The position numbers and the translations under genes are program-made. Below are positions 47,900 to 57,768 of a DNA stretch of 64,000 nucleotides, piece after piece (the stretch's first letter is position 1; each line of letters opens with the position of its first letter). Origin of the DNA: Alisma plantago-aquatica (taxonomy: Eukaryota; Streptophyta; Magnoliopsida; Alismatales; Alismataceae); assembly GCA_963693085.1 (NCBI GenBank), contig OY856414.1, positions 259,479,001 to 259,543,000 of the forward strand, in the 5' to 3' direction. The notes under the pieces were generated by a model, which was not told the DNA's origin, made no database searches, and saw only the letters and a program-made list of their open reading frames with translations.

Positions 47900-47907
47900 A
47901 AAAAAAA
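47900..47907 (+). other. LINE poly(A) tail
   Basis: Eight A after GTTTGTT, about 80 bases past the ORF2 stop, marking the 3' end of the LINE at 44.5-47.9 kb. Confidence 0.6.
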
Positions 47908-48289
47908 CACATTATTGATTCAAATTTCTATTAAGAATTGTGAGAAACCACTTGATGCCTAAATTTTATCATAAATAGGGACCTCTTCTGTAATGGTAGT
48001 AGTATTATAATGTTTGGTTTTATTAACCAAAACATTCATAATTTTCTTTTCAGTCTGCAGGAGGAAGGGTAGAATGAACATATAGCCTTTTAAATAACAA
48101 AAAAAATGTCCTGGCGGCGGAAGAGAAGATAATAACACCAACTTCTATCAAGCTTGGATGAAGGTAGTCTAATGGTTGCTCGCTCTAGCGGCGGAAGAGG
48201 AGGGTGATGGCCTCCGACTCAGTAAGGAGGTTGACCTCCGCATCCCAGGGGAGATCTAGTAAAGGTTGTGGATACCACAAAGGAATGGA

Positions 48290-49139
48290 ATAGTGTCTGC
48301 AAGGCTCCTGTGGGAGATATCAACACCAGGATAGAGTAGACAGAACGAATCCTCGACGACGACACCATAATCACCCCTCAGGATGAGGTGGATGAAAACA
48401 CGGCGCTTTGGAGGAACACTACGGTGGGCTATATAATAGGGTTCCACCCTCATATACCTACATTGCAGGACCACTTGAAGCGCATATGGAAACCAGCAGG
48501 CTCCCTGGAGGTGATGGGCCACAACAATGGCAACTTCATCATCAATTTCCAATCGGAACAAAACATGAACAACACTATTGAGGGTGGTATGTGGCTTGTG
48601 AAGGGTAAACCAATGATCCTAAAGTCCTCGGAGAAAGGAGAGCCTCTTAAGTAGGAGAAGTTGGTCTCCGTCCCAGTATGGATGAAACTACATAACTTGC
48701 CTCTCGAGCTTTGGAGCGAACCAATGATTGCATGCATTGCATCATACCTGGGCAAGCCCCAATGCCTGGACAAGCAGACAAAAGCGAGAGTGAGGGTGGA
48801 CTATGCTCATGTTAATGTTTTGATGAAGGCCTCATCAACATTCCCTATGACAATTAAGCTCCACACTGACAAAGGCCACTTATTCAAAGTACAAGTGGAG
48901 TATGAATGGCACCCTGAATGTTGCCCTCACTGCACCACATTCGACAATGATAAATCTCTATGCAGACTGGTTGCGACCTCCAAATCTCTTCCTGTGGCCG
49001 ACACTCCAGTGGTTCAGGAAGTCATCCCCCCTCTTGACTCTAGTAGTAGTAGCTCACAAGGTGAAGGTCCCCCTCCTGAATCGGGTAGTAGCAGCACGCA
49101 AGGTGTTGTCCAGAACGCCCATGATAGACTAGAGCAATA
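48290..49139 (+). pseudogene. LINE ORF1, DUF4283 gag-like protein with damaged zinc knuckle
   Basis: The frame is open from about 48337 to the TAG at 48652-48654, then again to 49139, so one stop interrupts it. The first part has TTVGYIIGFHPHIPTLQDHL and GNFIINFQSEQNMNN then GGMWLVKGKPMIL, the DUF4283 pattern. The second has VPVWMKLHNLPLELW and IASYLGKPQCLDKQT, then VEYEWHPECCPHC. The knuckle normally reads CxxCxxFGHS...C; here FGH is FDN, so the His is lost. The tail is Ser/Gly-rich with two SSS-type tracts, as in LINE ORF1 proteins. It would bind LINE RNA. The start is upstream in frame; the ATG at 48388 is probably internal. Confidence 0.85.
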
Positions 49140-49147
49140 AGAAGAAG

Positions 49148-49675
49148 ATGGATTCTCCAGACCCAAAAAGATGGCCGGTCCGTAGGGGAAGAGAAGTACT
49201 AGATGTCAAAATTCAAAGAATAAAGACAACCAAAGAAATTGTTTCAAGCCATTGGAAAACTAAGCAAACACAAACACTGCAACGGCTGGAGGCATGCCTA
49301 CTCCCCCCAATCCCAATGTTTGAGCTTCCAATGATTATGGCATGGATTGTTCGGGGTCTCTCTCAATTGGAGAAACTGAACATGGTCTGGGCTGAGTTTA
49401 GAATGGCAAAGGAAAATATTTCCCTTCTAGTGGAAGTAAAATTCAAAAGAAGTAAAGCTTTTAAACTAATTAGAAAGGGATGGCACGGGAGTCATTGGAT
49501 CGCAAATGATTCTAGCTACAATAAACTACAGATAGATGTCATTTGGGAAAACGATGATTACAAGATCACTCCTCTCTTTCAAACTAGACAATGCCTTCAT
49601 TTTAGTCTTGACTATGAAGGGAAGATGTTTGAGATTACTACAGTCTATGCATAGAATGATGAAGCAAGAAGATTC
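49148..49675 (+). pseudogene. LINE endonuclease, N-terminal part only
   Basis: The open stretch 49148-49654 contains MIMAWIVRGLSQLEKLNMVW (usual MAWNVRGLN...K, Asn replaced by Ile), then ENISLLVEVKFKRSKAF with the metal-site Glu, GWHGSHWIAND, and VIWENDDYKITPLF, ending ITTVYA and a TAG. This is the first ~110 residues of the apurinic-type endonuclease fold. After the stop, NDEARRF continues in frame to 49675, where the LTR begins. Apart from the stop this piece is well preserved, so the LINE was probably fairly young when cut. Confidence 0.85.
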
Positions 49676-51636
49676 TGTTACAACCCCAATTTTTTTGGGT
49701 TCATTTGGTGAGAAATATCATTTCTCATAATAAAGATAATGAACAAATAACGATTGAATGCATGATTTTTGTTTAAAATAGCCTTGATGATTATTTTGTG
49801 GGCTTTATTAGCTATTGGGCCCAATAACAAAGAAAGGACAAAAGAAACTCTATTATTGAGTAAATAAGAAAATAGAGGAAAGAAATATGTGGAAACCTCT
49901 AGAAGGCAAATCCAAGAGGGATTTATTGCCTCTTAGGTTCATTGGGTTCCAAGGAATCCAAAGTTGCAAAAAGAAAGCAATAAGAAAAGAAAAGATCAAT
50001 TAAATATTTCTTTATTAAGAAAGAAATTGAAAACAATGATAAAATGTGGAAAATAAGTGAAAAGAAGTATAATTGAGTTATCCTTGATGGATTTTCATAT
50101 CCATGAGGTTTCTAATATTAAAAGGAATGCCAATGAGGAAAATAAAAAGAAAGAAAATGAGAAATCCTCAAAAAGAGATATTTTGATAAGAAATAAACAA
50201 GATAATGAATGAATTTTGTAGCATTGCTAAAATGGAAGTATTTCCTATTAAATTAAAATAGAATTTAGTGCCTTTAGGGTTCCTTGAGGACCAAGTAATT
50301 CAAGATAATAATTTAATAGCAAATGAAAGAGAAAATCAGTGGGAAATATACTTAATTGAGTAATATTTTGCACCTAAAGAAAAGGCACTTTTTCTTTTAT
50401 ACAATGAGCCCAAATTTGGTAGAGAGGAATATTAAAGCATTATTAAGTTTCCATCAAAATTTGAGATTAAACGGAGCCACGGTTTGAGAGTTATGCTTTT
50501 TCCAAAGAAAAAGGGAATTACCCTATGTCCCCTATTTTTCCCTATTTTCTATTTTTGCAACAACCGTGGATCTGAGATCGAATGGTAGAGATGTCGTCCT
50601 CTACCTCCAGACCGACTGGGAAAGCTGAGAAACTGGGAGAGATTTCCTCTCCACTTTCCTTGCACTCCAGTCCGTCTCTAGATCTGGAAGTAGGCCCTCT
50701 GCCTTCGGGAGGTCACGAGGACTCGATCCAGACCAGGATTGAGTACCTATTATAATGGGAATCGAGTTTCCCTAATGTCATATACAGGTGGCCCGACCCT
50801 ATATAAAGGGGGTGAGTTGTGTTGTACTAGAAATTGTAAAAACTCTGCTTATGGGATCGGGGCGAGGAGATGAGTGTTTAGGCATCCTCAATTGGAGTTT
50901 TTGACCTGACCCTGACCCCCGCCGAGGACCTGCTTCAGCCGAGGTTGCACAGTGCCGGCTGAGTGATAGATGGGAGTAGACGGTGCAATCAAGAAGTCCA
51001 CCGAGTTTGGGAGAACGTGGCAGAGCTCCCAGCAGCCTTGGATTGCACGGAGAAGAAGCAGCGAACCAAGTCAACCATCGATTTGACTGGCGGCTCGCGA
51101 GAAGGACAATCCATAGATGGAAGATGACTAAGAGAGGAATTACACCCCTACCCTCGCATCCCTGTTGAAAGGGACTGTCCCTTATAGTAATATCACAATC
51201 CCTCCTTGTTAACAAGAATGTTGCCTGCCAGTTTTCTATTTAATCCAATAAATCCACGTGGTCACTTATGATTGGTAGAGTTATCTTGTAAAATATGTAT
51301 CTAATTATGGAAATATCGGCTGACCGTTGTTTTGTTTGTCGGCATTTTAGGTACAAAGCCAAAAGGACAAATAGTAAATCATCAAATTGAGAAATACATG
51401 AATTGAAATACAAGGAGGTAATAGTTAGATTAGTTCCAATGCGGATAGAGGTTTAGAAATCCAATCTTTCAAAAAGGTATGCAAAAGTTTATTTTCTTAC
51501 AGCTTTTCAGTTTAGTCTTTAAAATTTAATAATTGTTCTTGGTTAATTGTCGAACCTTTGATCCGGAAATTATGGGTGCGGCTTCGACGTCTCAGTCTCC
51601 CTTAATTGGGGGTTACCAGAAGGTGGGGACATAACA
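49676..51636 (+). repeat. Family-A 5' LTR (1961 bp, internally deleted)
   Basis: It starts TGTTACAACCCC, has a TATA box at 50800-50807, a GC-rich island at about 50860-51180, then jumps to the terminal ~310 bases (GGCTGACCGTTG... to ACATAACA). Compared with the 3' LTR it lacks about 1.5 kb that corresponds to 58385-59870. The remaining parts align well, for example GTACAAAGCCAAAAGGACAA at 51351 and 59911. The island contains a minus-strand ORF (50799-51215) without a recognisable domain. Confidence 0.85.
50800..50807 (+). promoter_or_regulatory. TATA box of family-A 5' LTR
   Basis: TATATAAA followed by GGGGGTGAG and then a GC-rich leader. It is conserved in place with the boxes at 57762 and 3319. 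Confidence 0.65.
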
Positions 51637-51637
51637 C

Positions 51638-51649
51638 TTGGTATCAGAG
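51638..51649 (+). other. Primer binding site (initiator tRNA-Met)
   Basis: TTGGTATCAGAG follows the LTR end by one base and matches the standard gypsy primer site complementary to initiator tRNA-Met over at least 11 bases. Confidence 0.85.
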
Positions 51650-54600
51650 TGTAGGTTCCTCACTTAACCATTAATAATTATTAAATTTTACAAACTCCAT
51701 AGAACCCAAGGGAGTTATTAGAGGATTATCCGAAGGATGGAGGTGTCTAGAAAAGGATCACAACTGGGAGCTGGCAATATTTTCCTCCGCACCGCTAGTC
51801 AGAATATGAGAACTCTCGGATCCGTGTGATTGCCTGGACAAAGTCTTAGGCTATGATTCAAAATAAGATACCTTTAGGACTCTCTTATCTTGTTCATCCC
51901 CTCTCAACTCAAATTCGGTTAAGGACCTTAAGGATTAGGGTTTTCTCTCTTCTCCTCATCCACTTGAGGTATGGGTAAGGTTAATAAGGTCTAAGGAATC
52001 CTCCACCAAATTAATGAAAAAGTATGTAAATAAGATGTCATGGACATAAGCTTAATAGATTAAGCGCAAACTAAAGGATAGATACACGCTTAGGTCGTAT
52101 GACATAAGTTGTCATGCCCTTAGAAGAGACCTGAGGCTAGACCTTCTTGTAAGGAGGATAGATAAAGAGAGTTAGTCTTGGAGATAGAGATCTCCATTGC
52201 AAGTAGAGACCTGACACATCCTATGAGGATGATGTTAACCCTAACCCTAAGTGAAGTTTAGAGAGAGAGATGGCATAATGAGTTAGACCAGGTGTTTGTA
52301 TGGACATGCCTTGGATGACGTATGAGCCATGAGAGGTTGGATGACCTAGTACCTCTGGTGACCCAACCCTGGGAAGGGTCGTGCATGTTAGAGTGAAGGA
52401 TAGCTCCTTCATTGATGAGGTTAGAGAAGAACCTATGGAAACCCCATGAGCTTATATGGGCATAATAGGCACCCAGAATGTATCACTAGTGTGAGTAATA
52501 GGTTGAAACCCTAGCCGGGAGAGTTTTATGGATAGCTTATGTGATAAGCCTAAGGGGCTATGGATAACCTTGAGCAAACATGAGTTGAACATAGGCTTCA
52601 TCCAGGTAGTGGAATGCTTTTGAGGTTGACCCTTCATGAAAAGAGGACCTCTAATTGTGAGGTTGGTTGTAGGGTTAGCTCTAGAGAGAGAGTCGGAAAC
52701 AAAGTAAGAAGGTTGGAATCCTAGACTCTGAGATATGAGGAAAAGTAGGGATTTGAGGATGATGTGACCTAAGTGGATCATAGTGGTCGCCACATGCTTG
52801 ATCCCTAGAGGTTGATGATGTCTTGGTTGCCATGAGAAGAACTAAACCCTAGAGAGAGGATGAATCTATTGATACCTATGTGCCTTTAGTATAGGTGTTT
52901 CCCTCCTGAGATAGGGAGAAGAGTTCCTTAGACCTGGAGAGGTTTAGTAACTGGTTATGAGGTCTTATACCTTGTTGATTGTCATTGAGGAGGTCTCAAC
53001 TTTAAAGTTTTGATCGAGGAGAAGGATGACATGAAGTGTATGTCATACCCGGTACATGTTTGGTTTGTGGTTAAGAGATTGAGTAAATAGTTGGACATTA
53101 AGAAAGTGAACCTATGGTTCCTAGACCTAAGAGGGGAAGTGGTATACCTAATGCTCAGGATGAGAATTAAGTTTCTATAGTGTCGAGCATGGTACTCCTC
53201 ATGTATAGAGGAAAAGGGAAGCCCCTTAAGTTTAAGATATCTTTGATGAACCCCTCACAGATAAGTTGATGACAAGGGAAGGTATGATCCTGATCTAATG
53301 TTGAATGGCCTAGCCTGGTTTAGTGGTCTGCTTGTGCCTTAATAGCTTACTAGGGTTAAGTATATGGATGTAAACCCTAGACCTAAGGGCGTTTGTGACC
53401 TTGTTGTCAAGAGATAGTTTCCTCCCATCCTGGGAGAGGGACCCTTTTGAAGGGGGTATACCAATTTTTTTTTTGGAAACCTAAAGAGGTCTCATTGGAT
53501 CTTGAGAAGCTAAGTGAAAAGTACATGGTATAAGAATGAACCTGTAGACCCATAGATATCCATCTCTAAGTGCACGTGGATGTGTTACCATGGAGGTAAC
53601 TGGTAAGGGGCCTGACCAAGGTAGGCAGGTCACCATGACCCCTATGAAAGGATGAATGTCAGCCCATGTATACAAAGCTTGGGTAAGGTTCTAAGTTGGA
53701 CATGTACTATAAATGGAATCCTAAGTCTATCCTAGGGTCAGGTGGGGATAAGACCGATGAAAGTGGAAGTTGCCTAATTCCCTAGTTGCACATGACCATA
53801 GGGTCGGAAGGTAACAACTATCATTGTCTGAGGGCCATGGGTTAGGAGATTGATAACATTCATGAACTCATGGGACCCAAAGGGCAGATTAATAGGGAAC
53901 TCTCTGGATGCATAAGGGAAGAGGGATGACCCCAAAAGTGTCAGTACCCCCATGGACCTAGAGGAGATGACCAAGGGATGTGTATAGGTTCGAGACCAAC
54001 TTTTCATAGAAGTAACTTTGATATCGAGATGATAGTGATGTAGAGACATATGTTGCGCGTTTCAACTTAGATTTGAAGGTGTACTGGCAATGTGGGATGT
54101 ACCATCTCTACTCGTGGAACAGGTAGAGCTTTGTATTTGGACGACCAAAAAATGCTTACTTCCTCTTGTTATGGGAGTGAGAGATAGGACAATATGCATG
54201 CCATACACCAGGGATAAAAGATGATGTGAGTTGGAACGTTGCTATGAGGTATGAGGACAGAGATGATAACATATCCTTGTGGAGTGCATAATACATGAAT
54301 GGTTTACAAACAGTAATAGTATTAAGGTAATCATTTTGTGAAGATGTTTTAAACACAGGCTATGAGGAATTTGCAAGTGATACAAGGTTGAATTAAAAAA
54401 CCAAGACAATGAGCTCAGAGTTTTCTCGATGAAGATAAACTTAGAGCTGAGATGAGATAATAAGTGGAATACATGGAGGTGTATGTCATCAACATTACCT
54501 AATACCTAAGGATGTGAAGTGGTAATGGATGCTCTGGTTGAGATATAGATGCCTAGTACAAATAGAGGCTAGGAGAGGTTGTTAGGCTAACCCGAAGTTT

Positions 54601-56007
54601 GAAAAAGAAGATATGTTCGACTAACACTCAGATGTAACGAGATCTATTGAACAAGTTAGTGGTTGTTTGGTTAGTCAGCCTTGGTGCAATAAAAGGATGG
54701 TTGTAGAACCTCAAATGCACTTATTTGCAAAGGAAGGTGATAAAATCCCGACTAGAGTGGTTTAAGTTTTCTAAGGGATCAATCTTGAGGAATCATGACA
54801 TACATGAGATTATGATTTTAAGATCACCTTACACCGTACCACCAAGATAATAAGTGACAGTAGGACTTTGGATGCCTAAGATGAAGTTGCATGTGGCATG
54901 TGGCTATGCAAGCTTAAGGAGAAGGATGAACACTAGTAACCTAGTGCATTGATATAAAGGATAAAGAGTCCCCAAAGGAGAAAGGGAGTTCATCACTATG
55001 GATGTTGTAAGTCTCCCCTAGACTAAGGTAGGTCGAGATGCAATATGGGTTATGGTAGATCGCCTTACCAAGATGACATGAGAAAGAAAGAGTTCTATCA
55101 AGGGATAGATCTGGTTGAACTACCCATGAGAGAAATGGTTCAACTACACCATGAAGTGAGTTCAAAGGTTCTTAAGTTTGACCTAAAGGTTCCCTTCCAA
55201 AAGGTGGAAATAGGTACATGAAGGACTCAATGTTAGTATAGTTCATCACCCCTAACTAATGGTTAGTGTAATCCAGACTAAAGGGTCTGATGAGAGCATG
55301 TGTGCTTGTTCAGGATGATATCTAGAGACAGTTCTTGTCCTATGAAAGATGTAACAATGACCACCATAGCCAGTATTGGGATTTAAAGAAGCTCTATAAG
55401 GGAGGTTGTGTCGGTCACCACTTCAGTAAGGTGATGTTGGTGAAAGCACCACATGATGGTTAGAAAAGGCCCACAATGCGTGTAGATGAAGTCGCTTTGA
55501 TCGTGCAATGGCTGAAAGGAGCCTAGAGATGACGAGAGTCGTGAGTAGATGTAAAGTAGACTGTCATGCAGTTCACTGTGGGAGAATATGTGACATGAAA
55601 ATCCAACCCCTCTGAGCTATATCTAAGAAAGTTGAGTCCCCGATACATGGGTCCATTGAGATGGATTGGTGGATAAGGTTAACCTTACCCCTCAGGATAA
55701 AGAAATGTGTGATGAGTTCTAGGTGTCCAATTTAGAGCAATATGTGAGGTACCCCGACCATGTGCTGAGTAATGAACCTAGTGAGCCCCAAAGGAGGCTG
55801 AAATGGCCTGAGTCCACTATGCAGTTTATAGACGCCAGGATGAAAGGACTCAGAGAAAAGAATATGTGATGATAAAGGTTCTTTGGAAGTGCCATGGGTA
55901 AGGTAAAGCCACATAGGGGCCAATGATGGATATGGAATAGTCCTATCCTAAATTGTTTGTTTGCTGGATTTAATTTTGAGGACAAAATTCTTATAAGAGG
56001 GGAAGGA
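51650..56007 (+). pseudogene. Interior of family-A element, gag-pol reduced to traces
   Basis: The leader at 51700-51900 recurs at 22305-22500. No gag, protease or RT could be read between 52000 and 54900. Two integrase traces remain: DAIWVMVDRLTKMT at 55037-55078 (core domain) and KLSPRYMGPLRW at 55629-55664 (C-terminal domain), in an order and spacing that fit a collapsed integrase. VRYPDHVLS follows near 55746. Short ORFs on the minus strand have no domains. The element was either very old or a non-autonomous derivative that kept only the signals needed for mobilisation. Confidence 0.6.
55995..56007 (+). other. Polypurine tract
   Basis: AAGAGGGGAAGGA, directly before the TGTTACAACCCC start of the 3' LTR. 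GAGGACAAAATTC, common at the 3' end of gypsy interiors, lies just upstream. Confidence 0.85.
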
Positions 56008-56823
56008 TGTTACAACCCCAATTTTTGGGTTCATTTGGTGAGAAATGTAATTTCTCATATTAAAGATATTTGAACAAATAATGATATAATTTGTTTTGAA
56101 GACATGGATTTCGTTTACAATAGCCTTGATGATTGTTTTGTGGGCTTTATTGGCTATTGGGCCCAAATAACAAGAAATTTCAATTAGTGAATGAATAATT
56201 GAATAGTTGAGAAAAGAAAAATGTGGAAACCTCTAGAAGGAAAATCCAAAGTGGGATTTCATGCCTCTTGGGTTCCTTGGGTTCCAAGGAGTCCAAATTT
56301 GCATAGAGAGTGCAATAAGAAAAGAAAAGATCAATTAAGTATTTCTTTATTAAGAAAAAAATTGAAAATAATGGTAAAATGTGGAAAACAAGTGAAAAGA
56401 GGTATAATTGAGTTATCCTTGGTGGAATTTCATATCCCATGGATTCCTAATGTTAAAAGGAATACCAATGAGGAAAATGAAAGAGAAATAAAGAGAAATC
56501 CTCAAAAAGAGATATTTTAATAAGAATAAAACAAGATAATGAAGAATAATGCATCTAGAAGGATAATGAGTATCCTTAAAAAGTAATTTCGAAATCTTGG
56601 AGTTTCTTGGGATCCAAGGAGTCCCAATGAAGAAGAAGAAAGAGAAAAAGCAAATAAAACAAAATAAGAGGATAATGTGACAAACCATTAATGACTTTTT
56701 GTTATTATCAAAAAGAGAGATTATTTGCTTTAAGAAATAAAAATTTTGTGCCAATGGATTAAAGGGCAAGTACTAAGTGAATAAAAGAAGTGATTTTTGA
56801 AATCCTAATATCTAAAGAATAAA

Positions 56824-57640
56824 GAACAGAGTTTGGCCAATGGTTTTGGGACTCTCCCGCTCGGGGGAGGTGGTCGGCTGCCGGTGCGTAGCCACTCTCT
56901 CCCCTTGGGCGTTCGTCGGGCGAATTTCCTCTTCGTAGATCGTGTGGTGCTGGGGCTGCGGCTGGCTGGCTCTCCTCTCTATCGCCTTCGTCCTCCGTTC
57001 CTTTAGATCGGGGCTTCAGGGTGGTGGAGCGGCGCTTTTCTGGGCGGTGGCTTCATCTCCAGCGAAGCTGGTCGCTTGGTGGAGGCAAGAAAGTGGCCGC
57101 CACGAAGCTTTTGGCATGGATCTGCTGGGGGCGGGTGTTTCTCACTTTGCTGCTTTCACTCTGTTTTTCAATTCAGTCTGTATCAGCTCCCTGCCTTTCG
57201 TTTTGGTCCTGGTTATAGGTAGTTTCTTACCTTCTTCTCGTCGTGTTCCTTCGGCGTTTGTCTCTCCCTTCGGGGTTTGGGTGTCTCTCCTTTCGTGAGA
57301 GTGACGAGATCCCTGGTTGGTCTCGTTTTTGCCTCAGGTTCTTTGCTGCTCGATCCGTGCCATGGATGGTAGAGTCAACAATCATACGGAATTTCAGTCG
57401 GGTTCATGCTTAATGCCGCTGCCTTATGCTCAAGTTGAAGGCATCTCTCACAATAGCTCCTTTGGTCAGCCATGAAGAAGAGAGTTCTGTGCAGAAGTAT
57501 TTCAATCTCGTTCCAATATGAGTGGTAGTGGTGTTAGATCTATGTTCTTGACTGGTCTAGGTTTCTTCTCGTTGTACTTTTCTACTTGTAGATGTTGTAT
57601 GGCTTGAGTAATGAATGAATCTGTTTGCTGTAAAAAAAAG
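56824..57640 (+). mobile_element. GC-rich, poly(A)-tailed retroposed insertion (LINE 3' end or similar)
   Basis: The composition changes abruptly from AT-rich LTR to GC-rich sequence near 56845 and back at 57640. It ends GAGTAATGAATGAATCTGTT then TGCTG and eight A (57632-57639). AAAGAATA occurs just before (56814-56821) and at the end (57637-57644), a possible target duplication overlapping the A tail. The 5' LTR lacks this block. Tail and flanks point to target-primed retroposition, most likely of a 5'-truncated LINE, since TAATGAATGAATC is common near plant LINE 3' ends (from memory). The 118-codon ORF at 56942-57298 has no known domain. Confidence 0.6.
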
Positions 57641-57761
57641 AATATTAAAAGGATGTTGAAGAGAGAGAAGTTTGCTTCTTATTTAAGGGAAATTTCTTCC
57701 TATTAGTAAAGGGGCTTGTTTCCCCTTGTATGAATGTCTTGGGGGCGTGGATACCCTCTCC

Positions 57762-57768
57762 TATATAA
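57762..57768 (+). promoter_or_regulatory. TATA box of family-A 3' LTR
   Basis: TATATAA in CTCTCCTATATAAGTGG, followed about 30 bases on by a C/T-rich leader (TCTTCTTCTTCTTCC, about 57820) that is usual at plant transcript starts. Confidence 0.65.

Larger units (their letters stand above)
44544..47907 (+). mobile_element. 5'-truncated L1-type LINE with RNase H-like domain
   Basis: The plus strand carries the linker, reverse transcriptase, zf-RVT and RNase H domains of one LINE in order, then a short 3' region and an A tail (47900-47907). ORF1 and endonuclease are missing on the left, as in typical 5'-truncated copies. Compared with the LINE at 31-35 kb it has fewer lesions: four sizeable open stretches are separated by a handful of stops and frameshifts. 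It is probably the youngest LINE copy here. A target duplication could not be fixed because the 5' edge is unclear. Confidence 0.85.
48150..49675 (+). mobile_element. 5' part of a second L1-type LINE, cut by an LTR element
   Basis: The segment contains a GC-richer leader (48105-48250), ORF1 and the start of the endonuclease, in the same orientation as the LINE just upstream. The sequence stops in the endonuclease at 49675, where the family-A LTR starts. The remainder (rest of endonuclease, RT) is not found beyond that element at 60199. Confidence 0.8.

Noticed and set aside
50799..51215. 138-codon minus-strand ORF
   Set aside because: It lies in the GC-rich LTR leader opposite to LTR transcription and has no conserved counterpart or domain.
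51470..51512. Tiny intron-like GGTATG...TTACAG in the LTR end
   Set aside because: The GT-AG span is only about 35-40 bases, shorter than plant introns, and lies in non-coding LTR.
52221..56440. Many short minus-strand ORFs across 52-56 kb
   Set aside because: They are antisense to the decayed gypsy interior, whose plus strand shows integrase traces. None has a recognisable domain.
56942..57298. 118-codon hydrophobic ORF as a membrane protein
   Set aside because: It lies inside a GC-rich retroposed block where stops are rare. A second overlapping frame is also open, and there is no homologue I can recognise.
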